Shown piece by piece: positions 45,072-54,631 of a DNA stretch of 64,000 bases (position 1 is the stretch's first letter; the number at the start of each line of letters is the position of its first letter). The position numbers and the translations under genes are program-made. The DNA is from an uncultured Parabacteroides sp. (GTDB lineage Bacteria; Bacteroidota; Bacteroidia; Bacteroidales; Tannerellaceae), in contig CASFJQ010000003.1 of NCBI GenBank assembly GCA_949295065.1, forward strand, positions 1 through 64,000. The letters are read 5' to 3'. The notes under the pieces were generated by a model. That model saw nothing but the letters and a program-made list of their open reading frames with translations, had not been told where the DNA came from and did not search any database.

Positions 45072-45556
45072 TGAAAACAGAAGAGAAATTGGCGGAATTG
45101 CTGCGCGAGCATAATCTTAATATGTGTTCGGCAGAAAGCTGCACCGGCGGAAGAATTGCCAACATCATCACATCAATGGCAGGAAGTTCGGAATATTTCA
45201 AAGGAAGCGTGGTGGCATATTGCAACACTGTGAAGCATAATGTCCTCGGCGTTTCGTCCGAAGATTTGGGGAAATATGGTGCCGTGAGCAAACCCGTTGT
45301 CGAGCAAATGGCAACTGGCGCCTGCCGCATTCTGGATTGCGAATGCGCTGTTGCCACTTCAGGAATTGCAGGTCCGGGCGGTGGCTCGGCCGAAAAACCT
45401 GTCGGCACTGTGTGGATAGCTGCCGCCTTCAAATCCAAAGTTGTTTCGGAATGTTTCCATTTCAAGCACGACAGAGCCGGCAATATTGAAGCTTCGGCTA
45501 ACACTGCACTGCGCATGCTTTGTGAGTTGGTTTCCGGAGAGGTTGAAGGAAAATGA
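45071..45556 (+). CDS. pncC: nicotinamide-nucleotide amidohydrolase, CinA C-terminal type
   Basis: Deamidates nicotinamide mononucleotide to nicotinate mononucleotide in NAD recycling. The 161-residue single-domain form contains SAESCTGGRIAN (about 19-30), SSEYFKGSVVAYCN and TSGIAGPGGGSAEKPVGTVW (about 97-116), all characteristic of the PncC/CinA C-terminal family. The N-terminal CinA domain is absent, as in stand-alone PncC proteins. It overlaps the tsaD stop codon, so translation is coupled. Confidence 0.93.
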   Translation: MKTEEKLAELLREHNLNMCSAESCTGGRIANIITSMAGSSEYFKGSVVAYCNTVKHNVLGVSSEDLGKYGAVSKPVVEQMATGACRILDCECAVATSGIAGPGGGSAEKPVGTVWIAAAFKSKVVSECFHFKHDRAGNIEASANTALRMLCELVSGEVEGK

Positions 45557-45650
45557 CAAAATTTCTCTTTATCAAAACTTTGGATGGAGGCATTTAATTA
45601 TATTGCGCTGGACAATATATTGTGTATATGACACATAAATCTCAAATATC

Positions 45651-46025
45651 TTATTCAACATTCTTCATCTGATAAGGTATTTTCAATCTCGTGAGGTAAT
45701 TCGATATTTTATAGAAAGTATCGAACACTTCCGAGGTTTTCCAAACACCTTCCTTCACGCCATATTCATGACTAAAAAATTCAGGCAGAGCTTTAAGAGA
45801 TGAACTGGTCACATCCATCAGCTTCTCAATCCCCGCACGCTCAATTATTATTTTCCTTAAACAGGATAATAAATTCTCCGGATTATCATATCTCTCTAAT
45901 GCTAATTCAAAAACAAGATTCCTTTCTTCATCAAAACCTACTCTCAACGCAGCCCAAGGATCAAGATCATCGTGCATATATATTATACTTTCCTCAAGAA
46001 CAAGTTGTTTATTCATAATATTCAT
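45651..46025 (-). CDS. hypothetical protein, unrecognised
   Basis: I do not recognise this 124-residue product. It has no signal or membrane segment and is rich in charged residues and Leu. A first half of beta/alpha character (ESIIYMHDDLDPWAALRVGF) is followed by likely helices. Alternative starts are ATG at 46025 or 46016. Codon use is like its neighbours. It is a single gene between pncC and maf, with AT-rich gaps of about 100 bp on each side and no obvious terminator. It could be a genus-restricted gene. Confidence 0.6.
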   Translation of the reverse strand: MNIMNKQLVLEESIIYMHDDLDPWAALRVGFDEERNLVFELALERYDNPENLLSCLRKIIIERAGIEKLMDVTSSSLKALPEFFSHEYGVKEGVWKTSEVFDTFYKISNYLTRLKIPYQMKNVE

Positions 46026-46135
46026 TTAAGTTTTTATTTGAGTTCTAATAGATACAAATCATAGAATCTAATTTTTATACAAGCAAAATACTATCATTTA
46101 TTAAAATAAATATTGTATTATGAGAATTCTTATAT

Positions 46136-46717
46136 TTACAACTCCTTCAACTCCTTATACAACCGCTGAACCGGCAACCCCATGACATTGTAGAAACTAC
46201 CTTCTATATTTTCAACAGCAACATAGCCAATCCATTCCTGGATGCCGTAAGCTCCAGCTTTGTCGAACGGACGATATTTATCCACATAATAAATAATTTC
46301 TTCATCGGTCAACTCAGCAAAACGTACGGAAGAAGTAACGGAGAATGTTTTCTTAAAAGATTTAGTAGTCAGACAAACTCCGGTTATTACCTGATGTTCA
46401 TGACCGGAAAGAGAACGTATCATAGCTATTGCCTCGTCACGGTCGGCAGGTTTTCCAATCACCTGATTATTGTTCCACACAATTGTATCTGCAGTAATCA
46501 GCAAATCGTTATCTTCCAACGAATCCAGATATGCAGAAGCTTTCTGTTCGGCAAGATACGCCGGGATTTGTTGTGCCGGAAGACTTTCCGGATAAGATTC
46601 CTCAAGTCCCGGAAATACTTTTACCTGAAACTTCAAATCCAGTCCGCCCAACAATTCCTTCCTTCTTGGCGAATTTGATGCCAGTATAATATTATATTTA
46701 TCCAAATTACGCAACAT
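46136..46717 (-). CDS. maf: Maf-family nucleotide pyrophosphatase
   Basis: Hydrolyses non-canonical or modified nucleoside triphosphates (dTTP/UTP or m7GTP type). The 193-residue protein starts with ILASNSPRRKELL (about 11-23). It has the acidic motif ITADTIVWNN (about 74-83), GKPADRDEAIAMI and DKAGAYGIQEW (about 158-168). The last motif, with a Gln after Gly-Ile, is the YhdE/dTTPase-like pattern rather than the YceF type. It is last in the nitroreductase-DUF2520-kdsC-maf series, from which 22-bp array C separates it. Confidence 0.93.
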   Translation of the reverse strand: MLRNLDKYNIILASNSPRRKELLGGLDLKFQVKVFPGLEESYPESLPAQQIPAYLAEQKASAYLDSLEDNDLLITADTIVWNNNQVIGKPADRDEAIAMIRSLSGHEHQVITGVCLTTKSFKKTFSVTSSVRFAELTDEEIIYYVDKYRPFDKAGAYGIQEWIGYVAVENIEGSFYNVMGLPVQRLYKELKEL

Positions 46718-46778
46718 ATATCTTTTCTGTTATTTATCTGCAGTCAGCTGCTTGCCTTTCCATCTCAATATATATACG

Positions 46779-46866
46779 GATGAAAAAGTTTTTTCTCCCT
46801 GATGAAAATTTATTTTCTCCCTAGTGAAAAAAGTTTTTCATAGGCATGAAAAAAGTTTTCCAAAGC
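46779..46866 (-). repeat. 22-bp tandem array C (4 imperfect units)
   Basis: Units of exactly 22 bp begin at 46779, 46801, 46823 and 46845. Each has TGAAAA at positions 3-8 and a T run in the middle, making a near-dyad GAAAAA-TTTTTC. Units 1 and 2 match at 19 of 22, units 3 and 4 at 17 of 22. It lies 62 bp upstream of the maf start and 73 bp beyond the kdsC stop, and both genes are on the minus strand. Confidence 0.75.
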
Positions 46867-46938
46867 AAAAAAATTACTTGGAAATGCAATTATCTGACTA
46901 CTAATATTATATCCAAAACACTATTTTATACACTCATT

Positions 46939-47460
46939 TCACCAGCCAAAAGCCTCGCCTTGCATCCATCGTCCCTGAGCTTTCAGAGTCTGTTCGATAA
47001 CGTCGCGGGCAATTCCGTCGCCACCATTTTTATGGGATATATATTTTGCAATGCTTTTTATCTCAGGTGCTGCATCGGCAGGTGCAACAGGAAGACCGGC
47101 AAGCTGCATAACTTCATAATCAGGAATATCATCTCCGGCATACATCACTTCTTCCGGCTTGAGTCCTGTTTTATTCAGAAAATCCTGATAATCGTTTATT
47201 TTCACAGCACTGCGCATATAAATATGCTGGACTCCCAGACGTTCGAATCGAATGCGGACTGAATCTGTGTAGCCTCCGGTTATGATTGCGACCTGATAAC
47301 CCAGTTTCACAGCCAGCTGCATTGCATAACCGTCTTTTATGTTTACCGTGCGCATTGGGTCGCCATTCGGATGCAGACTGACAACGTCTCTCGAAAGAAC
47401 TCCATCGACATCGAATACGAAGGCACGGATTTTAGTCAAATCATAATTAATTGTACTCAT
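46939..47460 (-). CDS. kdsC: 3-deoxy-D-manno-octulosonate 8-phosphate phosphatase (KdsC-like HAD)
   Basis: Removes phosphate from KDO-8-P in lipopolysaccharide core synthesis. The 173-residue C0-type HAD protein has [12 protein letters not shown] (15-24, nucleophile Asp17 and acid Asp19), [10 protein letters not shown] (near 59), and [12 protein letters not shown] (near 107). The length and the lack of a cap domain match KdsC. It overlaps the DUF2520 gene by 4 bp (ATGA). Its place in the nitroreductase-DUF2520-kdsC-maf row is a common Bacteroidota order. Confidence 0.93.
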   Translation of the reverse strand: MSTINYDLTKIRAFVFDVDGVLSRDVVSLHPNGDPMRTVNIKDGYAMQLAVKLGYQVAIITGGYTDSVRIRFERLGVQHIYMRSAVKINDYQDFLNKTGLKPEEVMYAGDDIPDYEVMQLAGLPVAPADAAPEIKSIAKYISHKNGGDGIARDVIEQTLKAQGRWMQGEAFGW

Positions 47461-48224
47461 TTCGTTGATTCCTTATGTATGCTTTGGCTCAACAGACGAT
47501 AAATTTCGTTCATCATCGGGTCCGAAAGCATATTCAGATGTTTGTTTATTACATTTTCGTCATATCTGACAGCAGGTCCGGTCTGCGCCTCACGCGGAGG
47601 AATCTGATGAACCTTGCTCACTGTTTCGTCAATCAATGGAAGAAGAACATCGAAAGGAATATCGGCATCATCAAGAATATTTGCTGCCAATGCATAAATA
47701 TGGTTTGTGAAATTGCATGCAAAAACTGCTGCCAGATGGATATTCCTTCTTTTCTCTGAAGAAAGGACTCTTACATCGGAAGATATGCTTAAGGCAAGAT
47801 TTTCCAGTATTGAAAGATTTTCTCCGTCGCAAGCCTCGATAAATACCGGGATTCTGCTGAAATCCACTATGCGCTGTTTGCTGAATGTCTGCAACGGATA
47901 GAAAACTCCATATCGTTTCGCGTAAGGCTTGAATACTTCCATCGGAACACTGCCTGCGGTGTGAACCCACAATCCGTCATTTTCCGGCACTTGGGACAAT
48001 ACTTCTTCCAGACATGAATCTTTCAGCGAGAATATATATAAATCTGAACCGGGAAGAATTTGGCTTGCGTTGGTAGTGAAGTCACAACCTAAAATCCCGG
48101 CAAGTTTCTTCGCGTTATCTTCTGTGCGGCTATATACTTGGGCAAACTCCACTTTACCGCACGATTTTAAAGCCGCGGACAAATTGGTTGCCAAATTGCC
48201 CGAGCCTACTATTGTCACTTTCAT
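47457..48224 (-). CDS. Rossmann-like and DUF2520 domain-containing protein
   Basis: The 255-residue protein has an N-terminal NAD(P)-binding Rossmann-like domain ([15 protein letters not shown], residues 1-15) and a C-terminal helical DUF2520 domain (about 125-250, with [15 protein letters not shown]). Such proteins resemble F420-dependent NADP oxidoreductase and ketopantoate reductase folds, but the reaction is unknown. The frame extends upstream to an ATG at 48287. I chose the ATG at 48224 because it overlaps the nitroreductase stop by ATGA and puts the Rossmann strand at the N-terminus. It also overlaps kdsC by 4 bp. Confidence 0.88.
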   Translation of the reverse strand: MKVTIVGSGNLATNLSAALKSCGKVEFAQVYSRTEDNAKKLAGILGCDFTTNASQILPGSDLYIFSLKDSCLEEVLSQVPENDGLWVHTAGSVPMEVFKPYAKRYGVFYPLQTFSKQRIVDFSRIPVFIEACDGENLSILENLALSISSDVRVLSSEKRRNIHLAAVFACNFTNHIYALAANILDDADIPFDVLLPLIDETVSKVHQIPPREAQTGPAVRYDENVINKHLNMLSDPMMNEIYRLLSQSIHKESTK

Positions 48225-48784
48225 TCTTCTGATTTTGTTTCCGGAGCTTCCGGCATTGAATATTTTCCAAGATGTATCTTTTCCCACTGAAGTTTAGACT
48301 CGTCGAAAGGCTTGTTGACCTGGTCTTTATATCCAAAGCCAATGATAGATAGAACTTCGAGCTGATAAGGAATATCCAGAAGATTTCTTACATACTGAGC
48401 AGCATCAACGTCTTCGTCGTACTGACGGTTGCGAATCTGACACCAGCAGCTTCCCAATCCCAAATCTTCAGCCTGAAGCTGCATGAATATTGAAGCGATT
48501 GAAGTGTCTTCAATCCACACGTCGCTTTCCATTACATTTCCCAGAACGACAACTGCAAGCGCACATTTTTCCAGAAAAGCTGCGCCGTGAGGCTTGCAGG
48601 CTGCAAGTTTCTGAAGCATTTCCTTGTCTTCAACAACAACGAACTGCCAAGGATTTTTCCTTTTGGATGCCGGCGCCATCAAAGCGGCACGCAATATTTT
48701 TTCAACTTGTGTAGGATTCAACAACTGAGAAGTAAATTTACGTGTACTTCTTCTGTCCTTTATCAATGATGCAAAATCTTTCAT
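48221..48784 (-). CDS. nitroreductase-family flavoprotein
   Basis: This 187-residue FMN-dependent NAD(P)H oxidoreductase-like protein starts with SLIKDRRSTRKFTSQLL (about 6-22, the FMN phosphate-binding Arg-rich motif). It has MAPASKRKNPWQFVVVED (about 36-53) and DLGLGSCWCQIRNRQ (near 131). The physiological substrate is unknown. It heads the DUF2520-kdsC-maf series and has its own -7 element at 48815-48822. Confidence 0.92.
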   Translation of the reverse strand: MKDFASLIKDRRSTRKFTSQLLNPTQVEKILRAALMAPASKRKNPWQFVVVEDKEMLQKLAACKPHGAAFLEKCALAVVVLGNVMESDVWIEDTSIASIFMQLQAEDLGLGSCWCQIRNRQYDEDVDAAQYVRNLLDIPYQLEVLSIIGFGYKDQVNKPFDESKLQWEKIHLGKYSMPEAPETKSEE

Positions 48785-48814
48785 ATTTTCTTTCTAATTT
48801 TGTAGTCTGAATCA

Positions 48815-48822
48815 CAAAAATA
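48815..48822 (-). promoter_or_regulatory. -7 element (TATTTTTG) of the nitroreductase operon
   Basis: An exact TAnnTTTG match on the minus strand, 30 bp before the nitroreductase ATG. Confidence 0.55.
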
Positions 48823-48996
48823 GAAAGAATTTGTGATATTCAGAAATTTGGCAAAATTCAGCAAAAACAAAGAAAAGTTTAATACTGAAATATAATTTTT
48901 TGTATTTTCTACGTTTATATGTAGAAATGGTCTGTTGATATGAATATATAATGAAGTCATATCAATATTTTAATCCTATAAATAAAAAAGTAACAA

Positions 48997-51417
48997 ATGA
49001 TAAAACGTCGTGCAATAACAGCACTTATATTTATATTTACTGTATTCTGCACTTTTGCCCAGAAAACAGTAAAAATCACCGGCTACGTGAGAGATGCAGA
49101 CGGAAGTCCTCTGGAGCTGGTAAACGTAAGAATAAAGAACACTCTTAACGGAGCCATGACCAACGAAAAGGGCTTTTACTCCATCAACACCACACCGGGA
49201 GATTCCGTTTCGGTAATATATTCGTGTATCGGCTTCAACAAGGCAGAGAGAATTATCCCTTTGCTAAGCGGCGATATGCGACTTAATGTGCAGATGAACT
49301 ACACATCACTTGAGCTGGGCGAAGTTGCCGTCACTGCCATCCGCAAGCAAACAACAACAATGGAAACTATGAAGGCAGACAAGATAAAGCTCCTTCCCGA
49401 CCCTGCCGGCGGAAGTATTGAAAGTTTGGTTGTGACCTTTGCCGGCGTTTCATCAAACAACGAATTGAGTTCGCAATATTCTGTAAGAGGCGGTAGTTAT
49501 GACGAAAATATCGTTTATGTAAACGGAATCGAAGTGTTCCGTCCACTGTTGATTCGTTCCGGACAGCAGGAAGGGTTAAGTTTTGTCAACCCTGACCTGA
49601 CAGAAGCGGTGAATTTCTCCGCCGGAGGTTTCGAAGCAAAATATGGGGACAAGATGAGTTCTGTTCTTGATATCAAATACAAACAACCTAAAGGCTTCGA
49701 AGGTTCAGTATCGGGAAGTCTTATGGGCGGCTCGGCATTTGTGGGAAGCGGAAACAACAAATTCTCACAAATCACAGGTTTCAGATATAAAAGCGGTAGT
49801 TCGCTGCTGAGCACAATGGACACGGACGCGGAATATGACCCTCGATTCATGGACATACAGACTTATATGACATATAAGCCGTCTAGCAAAATTGAGATGA
49901 ATTTCCTTGGGAATATGTCACGCAACACATATCATTATGTGCCTCACAGCAGGGAAACATCTTTCGGTACGACAAATGATGTCACAAACTTCACTGTATG
50001 GTTTCCTAACAGTAATGAAAAAGACAAGTTCCAGACTCTTTTCGGAGCATTATCTCTGAAATATAAGGTAAATGACAAATTAGATTTAGGTTTGCAGGCA
50101 TCAGCATTCGACAGTCAGGAAGAAGAAAGATATGATATTTCGGGAGAATATTGGCTGAGCGACGGAACGGAAAACACCGCAACCGGAGATGCCGGAGCAT
50201 CAGCAATGTCTGTCGGCAGATATATGGAACATGCAAGAAACCAATTACATTCCAGTGTAATGAATATTGCGCACACAGGAAACTTGCGTCTGAAAGGAAA
50301 CACCATAAACTGGGGATTGCTGGTTCAGAGAGAAAGAATTAACGACAGAATCAGTGAATGGGAAAAACGAGATTCATCAGGATATTCACTTCCACACACC
50401 GGCGACGGAGTGAATATGTATTCAAACTTATATTCGGACAATAAGCTGGAAAGTACAAGGTTCTCGGCACACATTCAGGATGCTTTCAAATTCAGGACAA
50501 AACAAGGTATGTTTACCATCGTGGGCGGAGTTAGAGGAAGTTACTGGAGTTTCAACAAAGAGTTTATTTTCAGCCCGAGAGCATCAGTTGGATTCATTCC
50601 TAACTTCGACCAGAATCTGACAATGCGCTTTGCAACGGGTATTTATTACCAGTCTCCTTTCTACAAAGAACTGCGTATGATAAAAGAGGACGAGAATGGG
50701 AACGATATAACTGTTCTTAACGACCAGCTTAAGTCACAAAGGTCAATTCATTTCATAATAGGCGGTGATTATACATTCAAACTTATGGACCGCAATTTCA
50801 AATTGACTACGGAATTATATTATAAGAAACTGGATAACCTTATCCCTTATACAGTCGATAACGTGAAGATTAGATATTATGGAGAGAATTGCGCGAAAGG
50901 ATATGCAGCAGGACTTGACATTAAATTCTTCGGTGAATTTGTTCCGGGAACAGACTCATGGATAAGTCTGTCACTTATGAAAGCAGAGCAAACTATCAGG
51001 GAAACAACAAAAGCTCCGCTGCCAAACAGTCCAGGCTATAATATCAGTCTTTTCTTCCAGGATTATTTTCCTGGATACAAAAGAGTGAAACTAAATCTTA
51101 AAGGAGTTCTCTCCGGAGGTTTACCTGTTACTATTCCGAATCACGGCTATGAAGACGGATATTTCCGCACACCGGCATATAAACGTGTTGACATAGGAGT
51201 TTCATACCAGTTAGCGGGTGGCGAAAGCAGAATAATGGACCGCGGAGTGTTCCAATATCTGAAGAATATCTGGATTGGACTTGACGTATTCAATATATTC
51301 GATATTAAGAACACAAATTCATATTATTGGATAGCTAAACCGGATGGAGCACAATATGCCGTACCGAATTATCTGACGGGACGACAGATTAACGCCAGGC
51401 TCATCGTGGATTTCTAA
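48997..51417 (+). CDS. TonB-dependent receptor with carboxypeptidase-regulatory-like domain
   Basis: This 806-residue outer-membrane receptor has a Sec signal (1-22, ending TFAQ). A CarboxypepD_reg-like domain follows (about 27-110, VKITGYVRDADGSPLE), then a plug (about 125-235, with YSVRGGSYDENIVYVNGIE) and a barrel ending in F. It is shorter than SusC, lacks the SusC signature, and has no susD partner. It is therefore a general TonB-dependent transporter whose substrate cannot be read. It is a single gene ended by the small hairpin at 51447-51465. Confidence 0.92.
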   Translation: MIKRRAITALIFIFTVFCTFAQKTVKITGYVRDADGSPLELVNVRIKNTLNGAMTNEKGFYSINTTPGDSVSVIYSCIGFNKAERIIPLLSGDMRLNVQMNYTSLELGEVAVTAIRKQTTTMETMKADKIKLLPDPAGGSIESLVVTFAGVSSNNELSSQYSVRGGSYDENIVYVNGIEVFRPLLIRSGQQEGLSFVNPDLTEAVNFSAGGFEAKYGDKMSSVLDIKYKQPKGFEGSVSGSLMGGSAFVGSGNNKFSQITGFRYKSGSSLLSTMDTDAEYDPRFMDIQTYMTYKPSSKIEMNFLGNMSRNTYHYVPHSRETSFGTTNDVTNFTVWFPNSNEKDKFQTLFGALSLKYKVNDKLDLGLQASAFDSQEEERYDISGEYWLSDGTENTATGDAGASAMSVGRYMEHARNQLHSSVMNIAHTGNLRLKGNTINWGLLVQRERINDRISEWEKRDSSGYSLPHTGDGVNMYSNLYSDNKLESTRFSAHIQDAFKFRTKQGMFTIVGGVRGSYWSFNKEFIFSPRASVGFIPNFDQNLTMRFATGIYYQSPFYKELRMIKEDENGNDITVLNDQLKSQRSIHFIIGGDYTFKLMDRNFKLTTELYYKKLDNLIPYTVDNVKIRYYGENCAKGYAAGLDIKFFGEFVPGTDSWISLSLMKAEQTIRETTKAPLPNSPGYNISLFFQDYFPGYKRVKLNLKGVLSGGLPVTIPNHGYEDGYFRTPAYKRVDIGVSYQLAGGESRIMDRGVFQYLKNIWIGLDVFNIFDIKNTNSYYWIAKPDGAQYAVPNYLTGRQINARLIVDF

Positions 51418-51446
51418 TAAAAATCGCCAATATTGTATTATGGACA

Positions 51447-51465
51447 CTGAAAACATTATTTTCAG
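51447..51465 (+). terminator. short hairpin after the TonB receptor gene
   Basis: CTGAAAA (51447-51453) pairs with TTTTCAG (51459-51465) with a 5-nt loop. The T run after it is weak. Confidence 0.45.
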
Positions 51466-51541
51466 GTTAGAAAAGTTTAAAAAATATGAACTTTCTTAAG
51501 AATTCGTTTCATTTTTTTCTTTTTAATCAAAAAAAGTAATG

Positions 51542-51549
51542 TACCTTTG
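51542..51549 (+). promoter_or_regulatory. -7 element (TACCTTTG) of the mce-mmd operon
   Basis: A TAnnTTTG match 50 bp before the epimerase ATG; a TTTC at 51516-51519 is the closest -33-like sequence. Confidence 0.6.
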
Positions 51550-51599
51550 CCCTTAAGAAAAAACATAAAAACATTATCAATCTTTAAATCATTATCAAA

Positions 51600-52007
51600 A
51601 TGGAACTTACACATATCGAACATTTGGGTATTGCGGTAAAGAGCATCGAAGCATGCTTGCCATACTACGAAGGAGTTTTAGGTTTGAAATGCTACAGCAT
51701 TGAAGAAGTTGCTGATCAGAAAGTAAAAACTGCTTTCTTCAAAATTGGACAGACAAAAATTGAATTGTTGGAACCAACCAGTGAAGACAGTACTATCGCT
51801 AAATTCATCGAAAAGAAAGGTGAAGGCATCCATCACATCGCATTCGCTACTCCTGACGTTCAGACTTGCTTGAACGAAGCAGAAGAAAAAGGCGTTAAGT
51901 TGATCGACAAAGCTCCACGCCGTGGTGCTGAAGGTTTGGACATCGCATTCTTGCATCCGAAATCAACTTGCAGCGTATTGACAGAACTTTGTATGCCGGG
52001 CAAATAA
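51600..52007 (+). CDS. mce: methylmalonyl-CoA epimerase
   Basis: Interconverts the S and R forms of methylmalonyl-CoA between B12-dependent mutase and the decarboxylase. The 135-residue VOC-fold protein has metal ligands in THIEHLGIAV (His near 7), IKTKIELLEP-type strand QTKIELLEP (Glu), GIHHIAFATP (His near 80) and SVLTELC (Glu near 130), all present. It is the first gene of an operon with the four decarboxylase subunit genes. A long imperfect hairpin separates it from mmdA. Confidence 0.95.
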   Translation: MELTHIEHLGIAVKSIEACLPYYEGVLGLKCYSIEEVADQKVKTAFFKIGQTKIELLEPTSEDSTIAKFIEKKGEGIHHIAFATPDVQTCLNEAEEKGVKLIDKAPRRGAEGLDIAFLHPKSTCSVLTELCMPGK

Positions 52008-52013
52008 TAAATG

Positions 52014-52082
52014 GAAAATGAGAATTGAAAATTGAAACATATTCATAAGTGGGTTTATTTCGATTGTCAATTCTCACTTTTC
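52014..52082 (+). promoter_or_regulatory. large imperfect hairpin between mce and mmdA
   Basis: The arm 52014-52037 (with TGAGAATTGA) pairs with 52058-52082 (with TCAATTCTCA) over about 20 positions with three interruptions. It is followed by TTTTC. It could partly end transcription after mce or stabilise an RNA end, adjusting the ratio of epimerase to decarboxylase. Confidence 0.45.
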
Positions 52083-52128
52083 AATTTACTAAGTTCATTA
52101 CTAACTTAAATAAATCATAAATACAAAA

Positions 52129-53682
52129 ATGAGTAATCAGCTTGAAAAAGTAAAAGAGCTTATCGCTTTGCGTGAACAAGCACGTTTGGGCGGTGGAGAA
52201 AAGAGAATTGAATCTCAGCATAAGAAAGGTAAATATACAGCTCGCGAACGTATCAGCATGTTGCTTGACGAAGGTAGCTTCGAAGAAATTGACATGTTCG
52301 TAAAACACCGCTGTTCAAACTTCGGTATTGAAAAGACTAAATTCTTGGGTGATGGTATCGTAACAGGTTATGGTACAATCGACGGACGTTTGGTTTACGT
52401 TTATGCTCAGGACTTCACAGTATTCGGTGGTGCATTGTCTGAAATGTTGGCTATGAAGATCTGTAAAGTTATGGATCAGGCTATGAAGATGGGTGCTCCG
52501 GTTATCGGTTTGAACGATTCAGGTGGTGCTCGTATCCAGGAAGGTGTAAACGCTTTGGCAGGTTATGCTGAAATCTTCCAGCGCAATATCTTGGCTTCAG
52601 GTGTTATCCCTCAGATTTCTGGTATCTTTGGTCCTTGTGCAGGTGGTGCTGTTTATTCTCCTGCTTTGACAGACTTCAACATCATGACTCGTGGAACAAG
52701 TTATATGTTCTTGACTGGTCCGAAAGTTGTTAAGACTGTAACAGGTGAAGATGTAACTCAGGAACAGCTTGGTGGAGCTAGCGTTCACTCAACAAAATCA
52801 GGTGTTGCTCACTTCGCAGTTGACACAGAAGAAGATGGTTTGAAACTTATCCGTCAGTTGTTGAGCTATTTGCCACAGAACAATTTGGAAGAAACTCCAG
52901 TTATTGAATGTAAAGACCCAATCGATCGTTTGGATGACTACTTGAATGAAATCATTCCTGACAATCCAAACCAGGCTTACGATATGTATGAAGTTATCGG
53001 TACTATCGTTGATAACAACGAATTCCTTGAAGTTCACGCAGACTATGCTAAGAACATCATCGTTGGTTTCGCTCGTTTCAACGGTCAGGCAGTTGGTATC
53101 GTAGCTAACCAGCCAAAAGTTATGGCAGGTTGTTTGGATAGCAACGCTTCTCGTAAGGCAGGTCGTTTCGTTCGTTTCTGCGACGCATTCAACATTCCTT
53201 TGGTAACATTGGTTGACGTACCAGGATTCTTGCCAGGTACAGGTCAGGAATACAATGGTGTTATCCTTCACGGTGCTAAACTTCTTTATGCTTACGGTGA
53301 AGCTACTGTTCCTAAAGTAACTGTAACATTACGTAAATCTTATGGTGGTGCTTACTGTGTGATGAGTTCTAAACACTTGCGTGGTGATATGAACTATGCA
53401 TGGCCAACTGCAGAAATCGCAGTTATGGGTCCAAGCGGTGCCGTAGAAGTTATCTTTGCTAAGGAAGTTGCTGCTGCTGAAGATCCAAAAGCTTGTGCTG
53501 CAGAAAAAGAAGCAGAATACAAGAAAGCATTTGCTAATCCTTACAATGCAGCTCAGTATGGTTACATTGATGATGTTATCGAACCGCGTAACACTCGTTT
53601 CCGCATCATCCGTGCATTGCAGCAGTTGCAGACTAAGAAGTTAAGCAACCCTGCTAAGAAACATGATAACCTGCCTCTGTAA
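52129..53682 (+). CDS. mmdA: methylmalonyl-CoA decarboxylase alpha subunit (carboxyltransferase)
   Basis: Transfers the carboxyl group of methylmalonyl-CoA to biotin on the gamma subunit, releasing propionyl-CoA. The 517-residue acyl-CoA carboxyltransferase has the two crotonase-like halves, with GGARIQEGV (near 128), [15 protein letters not shown] (near 168), [13 protein letters not shown] (near 364) and [15 protein letters not shown] (near 406). The family includes propionyl-CoA carboxylase beta. The following delta, gamma and beta membrane-pump genes favour the Na+-pumping decarboxylase over a biotin carboxylase complex. Codon choice (GGT, GCT, GTT) is strongly biased, suggesting very high expression. 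Confidence 0.95.
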   Translation: MSNQLEKVKELIALREQARLGGGEKRIESQHKKGKYTARERISMLLDEGSFEEIDMFVKHRCSNFGIEKTKFLGDGIVTGYGTIDGRLVYVYAQDFTVFGGALSEMLAMKICKVMDQAMKMGAPVIGLNDSGGARIQEGVNALAGYAEIFQRNILASGVIPQISGIFGPCAGGAVYSPALTDFNIMTRGTSYMFLTGPKVVKTVTGEDVTQEQLGGASVHSTKSGVAHFAVDTEEDGLKLIRQLLSYLPQNNLEETPVIECKDPIDRLDDYLNEIIPDNPNQAYDMYEVIGTIVDNNEFLEVHADYAKNIIVGFARFNGQAVGIVANQPKVMAGCLDSNASRKAGRFVRFCDAFNIPLVTLVDVPGFLPGTGQEYNGVILHGAKLLYAYGEATVPKVTVTLRKSYGGAYCVMSSKHLRGDMNYAWPTAEIAVMGPSGAVEVIFAKEVAAAEDPKACAAEKEAEYKKAFANPYNAAQYGYIDDVIEPRNTRFRIIRALQQLQTKKLSNPAKKHDNLPL

Positions 53683-53698
53683 TCTTATTAAAAACTGA

Positions 53699-54604
53699 AT
53701 GTGTATGACAAATAAAAGATTCGGAGTCTTGTTGTTGCTGATGGTGCTGTTTGCATTCGGTGCCCAAGCGCAGCAGACGACTTCCGTTAGAATAAATGAA
53801 GTATTGGTCGTCAATGAAGAGAACTTCATGGATGACTATGGACACCGCCACCCCTGGATCGAGCTGTACAACAACTCGGCGGGTACGGTGGACTTGGGGG
53901 GATGTTACTTGACGAACGACAAGAACAACCCGACAATGTATGTTATTCCCAAAGGCGACGTTCTGACGAAGATTCCTCCTCATCAACAGGCTTTGTTCTG
54001 GGCTGATAAAGAGGAACAGCGCGGTACATTCCACGTTAATTTCGTCTTAGATCCTACAAAGGAAAACTATATTGCTCTTTATGACTCAGATGGAAGAACA
54101 TTGATTGACGAAGTTACGATTCCAGCAGGTCAGAAAGCGGATATTAGTTATGGACGTAGCATGGATGGTACGGGAGAATGGATTAATTTTACTCGCGTTA
54201 CTCCTAAGGCAAACAATATCACACAGAATATCAATGAAAAAGTGGAAAACTTCCGCGTAAACGACTCGTGGGGTATTGGTATGACGATTACATCCATGGC
54301 GGTAGTATTCTGTGGTTTGTTTGTTTTGTATTTGATATTCAAACAAATTGGTAATGCTTCTATCCGTGCAAGCCAGCGTCGTGCTGCTCAAGCTGCTGCA
54401 GTTACAGGTGGAACTGTATCAGCAAATGCCGGTCAGGAATCAGGTGAAATTTTCGCTGCTATTTCTATGGCTTTGTATGAGATTAGCGATGATAATCACG
54501 ATATCGAAAACACCGTGCTGACTATCCGTAAGGTACAGCGCAGATATTCACCGTGGAGCTCTAAGATTTATGGTTTGCGTGAGACTCCCGTCCTTAAAAA
54601 ATAA
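53699..54604 (+). CDS. decarboxylase delta (OadG-like) subunit fused to a lamin-tail domain
   Basis: This 301-residue protein has a Sec signal (1-24, ending AQAQ). A lamin-tail (LTD) beta-sandwich domain follows (about 27-165, INEVLVVNEEN, HPWIELYNNS, VDLGGCYLTND), then one membrane helix (about 190-213, GMTITSMAVVFCGLFVLYLI) typical of OadG/MmdD. A cytoplasmic Ala-rich tail is last. OadG subunits elsewhere are about 80-100 residues, so the periplasmic LTD is an addition seen in this lineage. The helix should anchor the carboxyltransferase to the beta pump. It lies 16 bp after mmdA and 27 bp before the biotin subunit gene. Confidence 0.88.
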   Translation: MCMTNKRFGVLLLLMVLFAFGAQAQQTTSVRINEVLVVNEENFMDDYGHRHPWIELYNNSAGTVDLGGCYLTNDKNNPTMYVIPKGDVLTKIPPHQQALFWADKEEQRGTFHVNFVLDPTKENYIALYDSDGRTLIDEVTIPAGQKADISYGRSMDGTGEWINFTRVTPKANNITQNINEKVENFRVNDSWGIGMTITSMAVVFCGLFVLYLIFKQIGNASIRASQRRAAQAAAVTGGTVSANAGQESGEIFAAISMALYEISDDNHDIENTVLTIRKVQRRYSPWSSKIYGLRETPVLKK

Positions 54605-54631
54605 TTATCCTTATTAAATTGAATCTGAAGA

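Noticed and set aside
46846-47262. 138-codon plus-strand frame opposite kdsC
   Set aside because: It lies antisense to the clear kdsC gene and begins inside array C.
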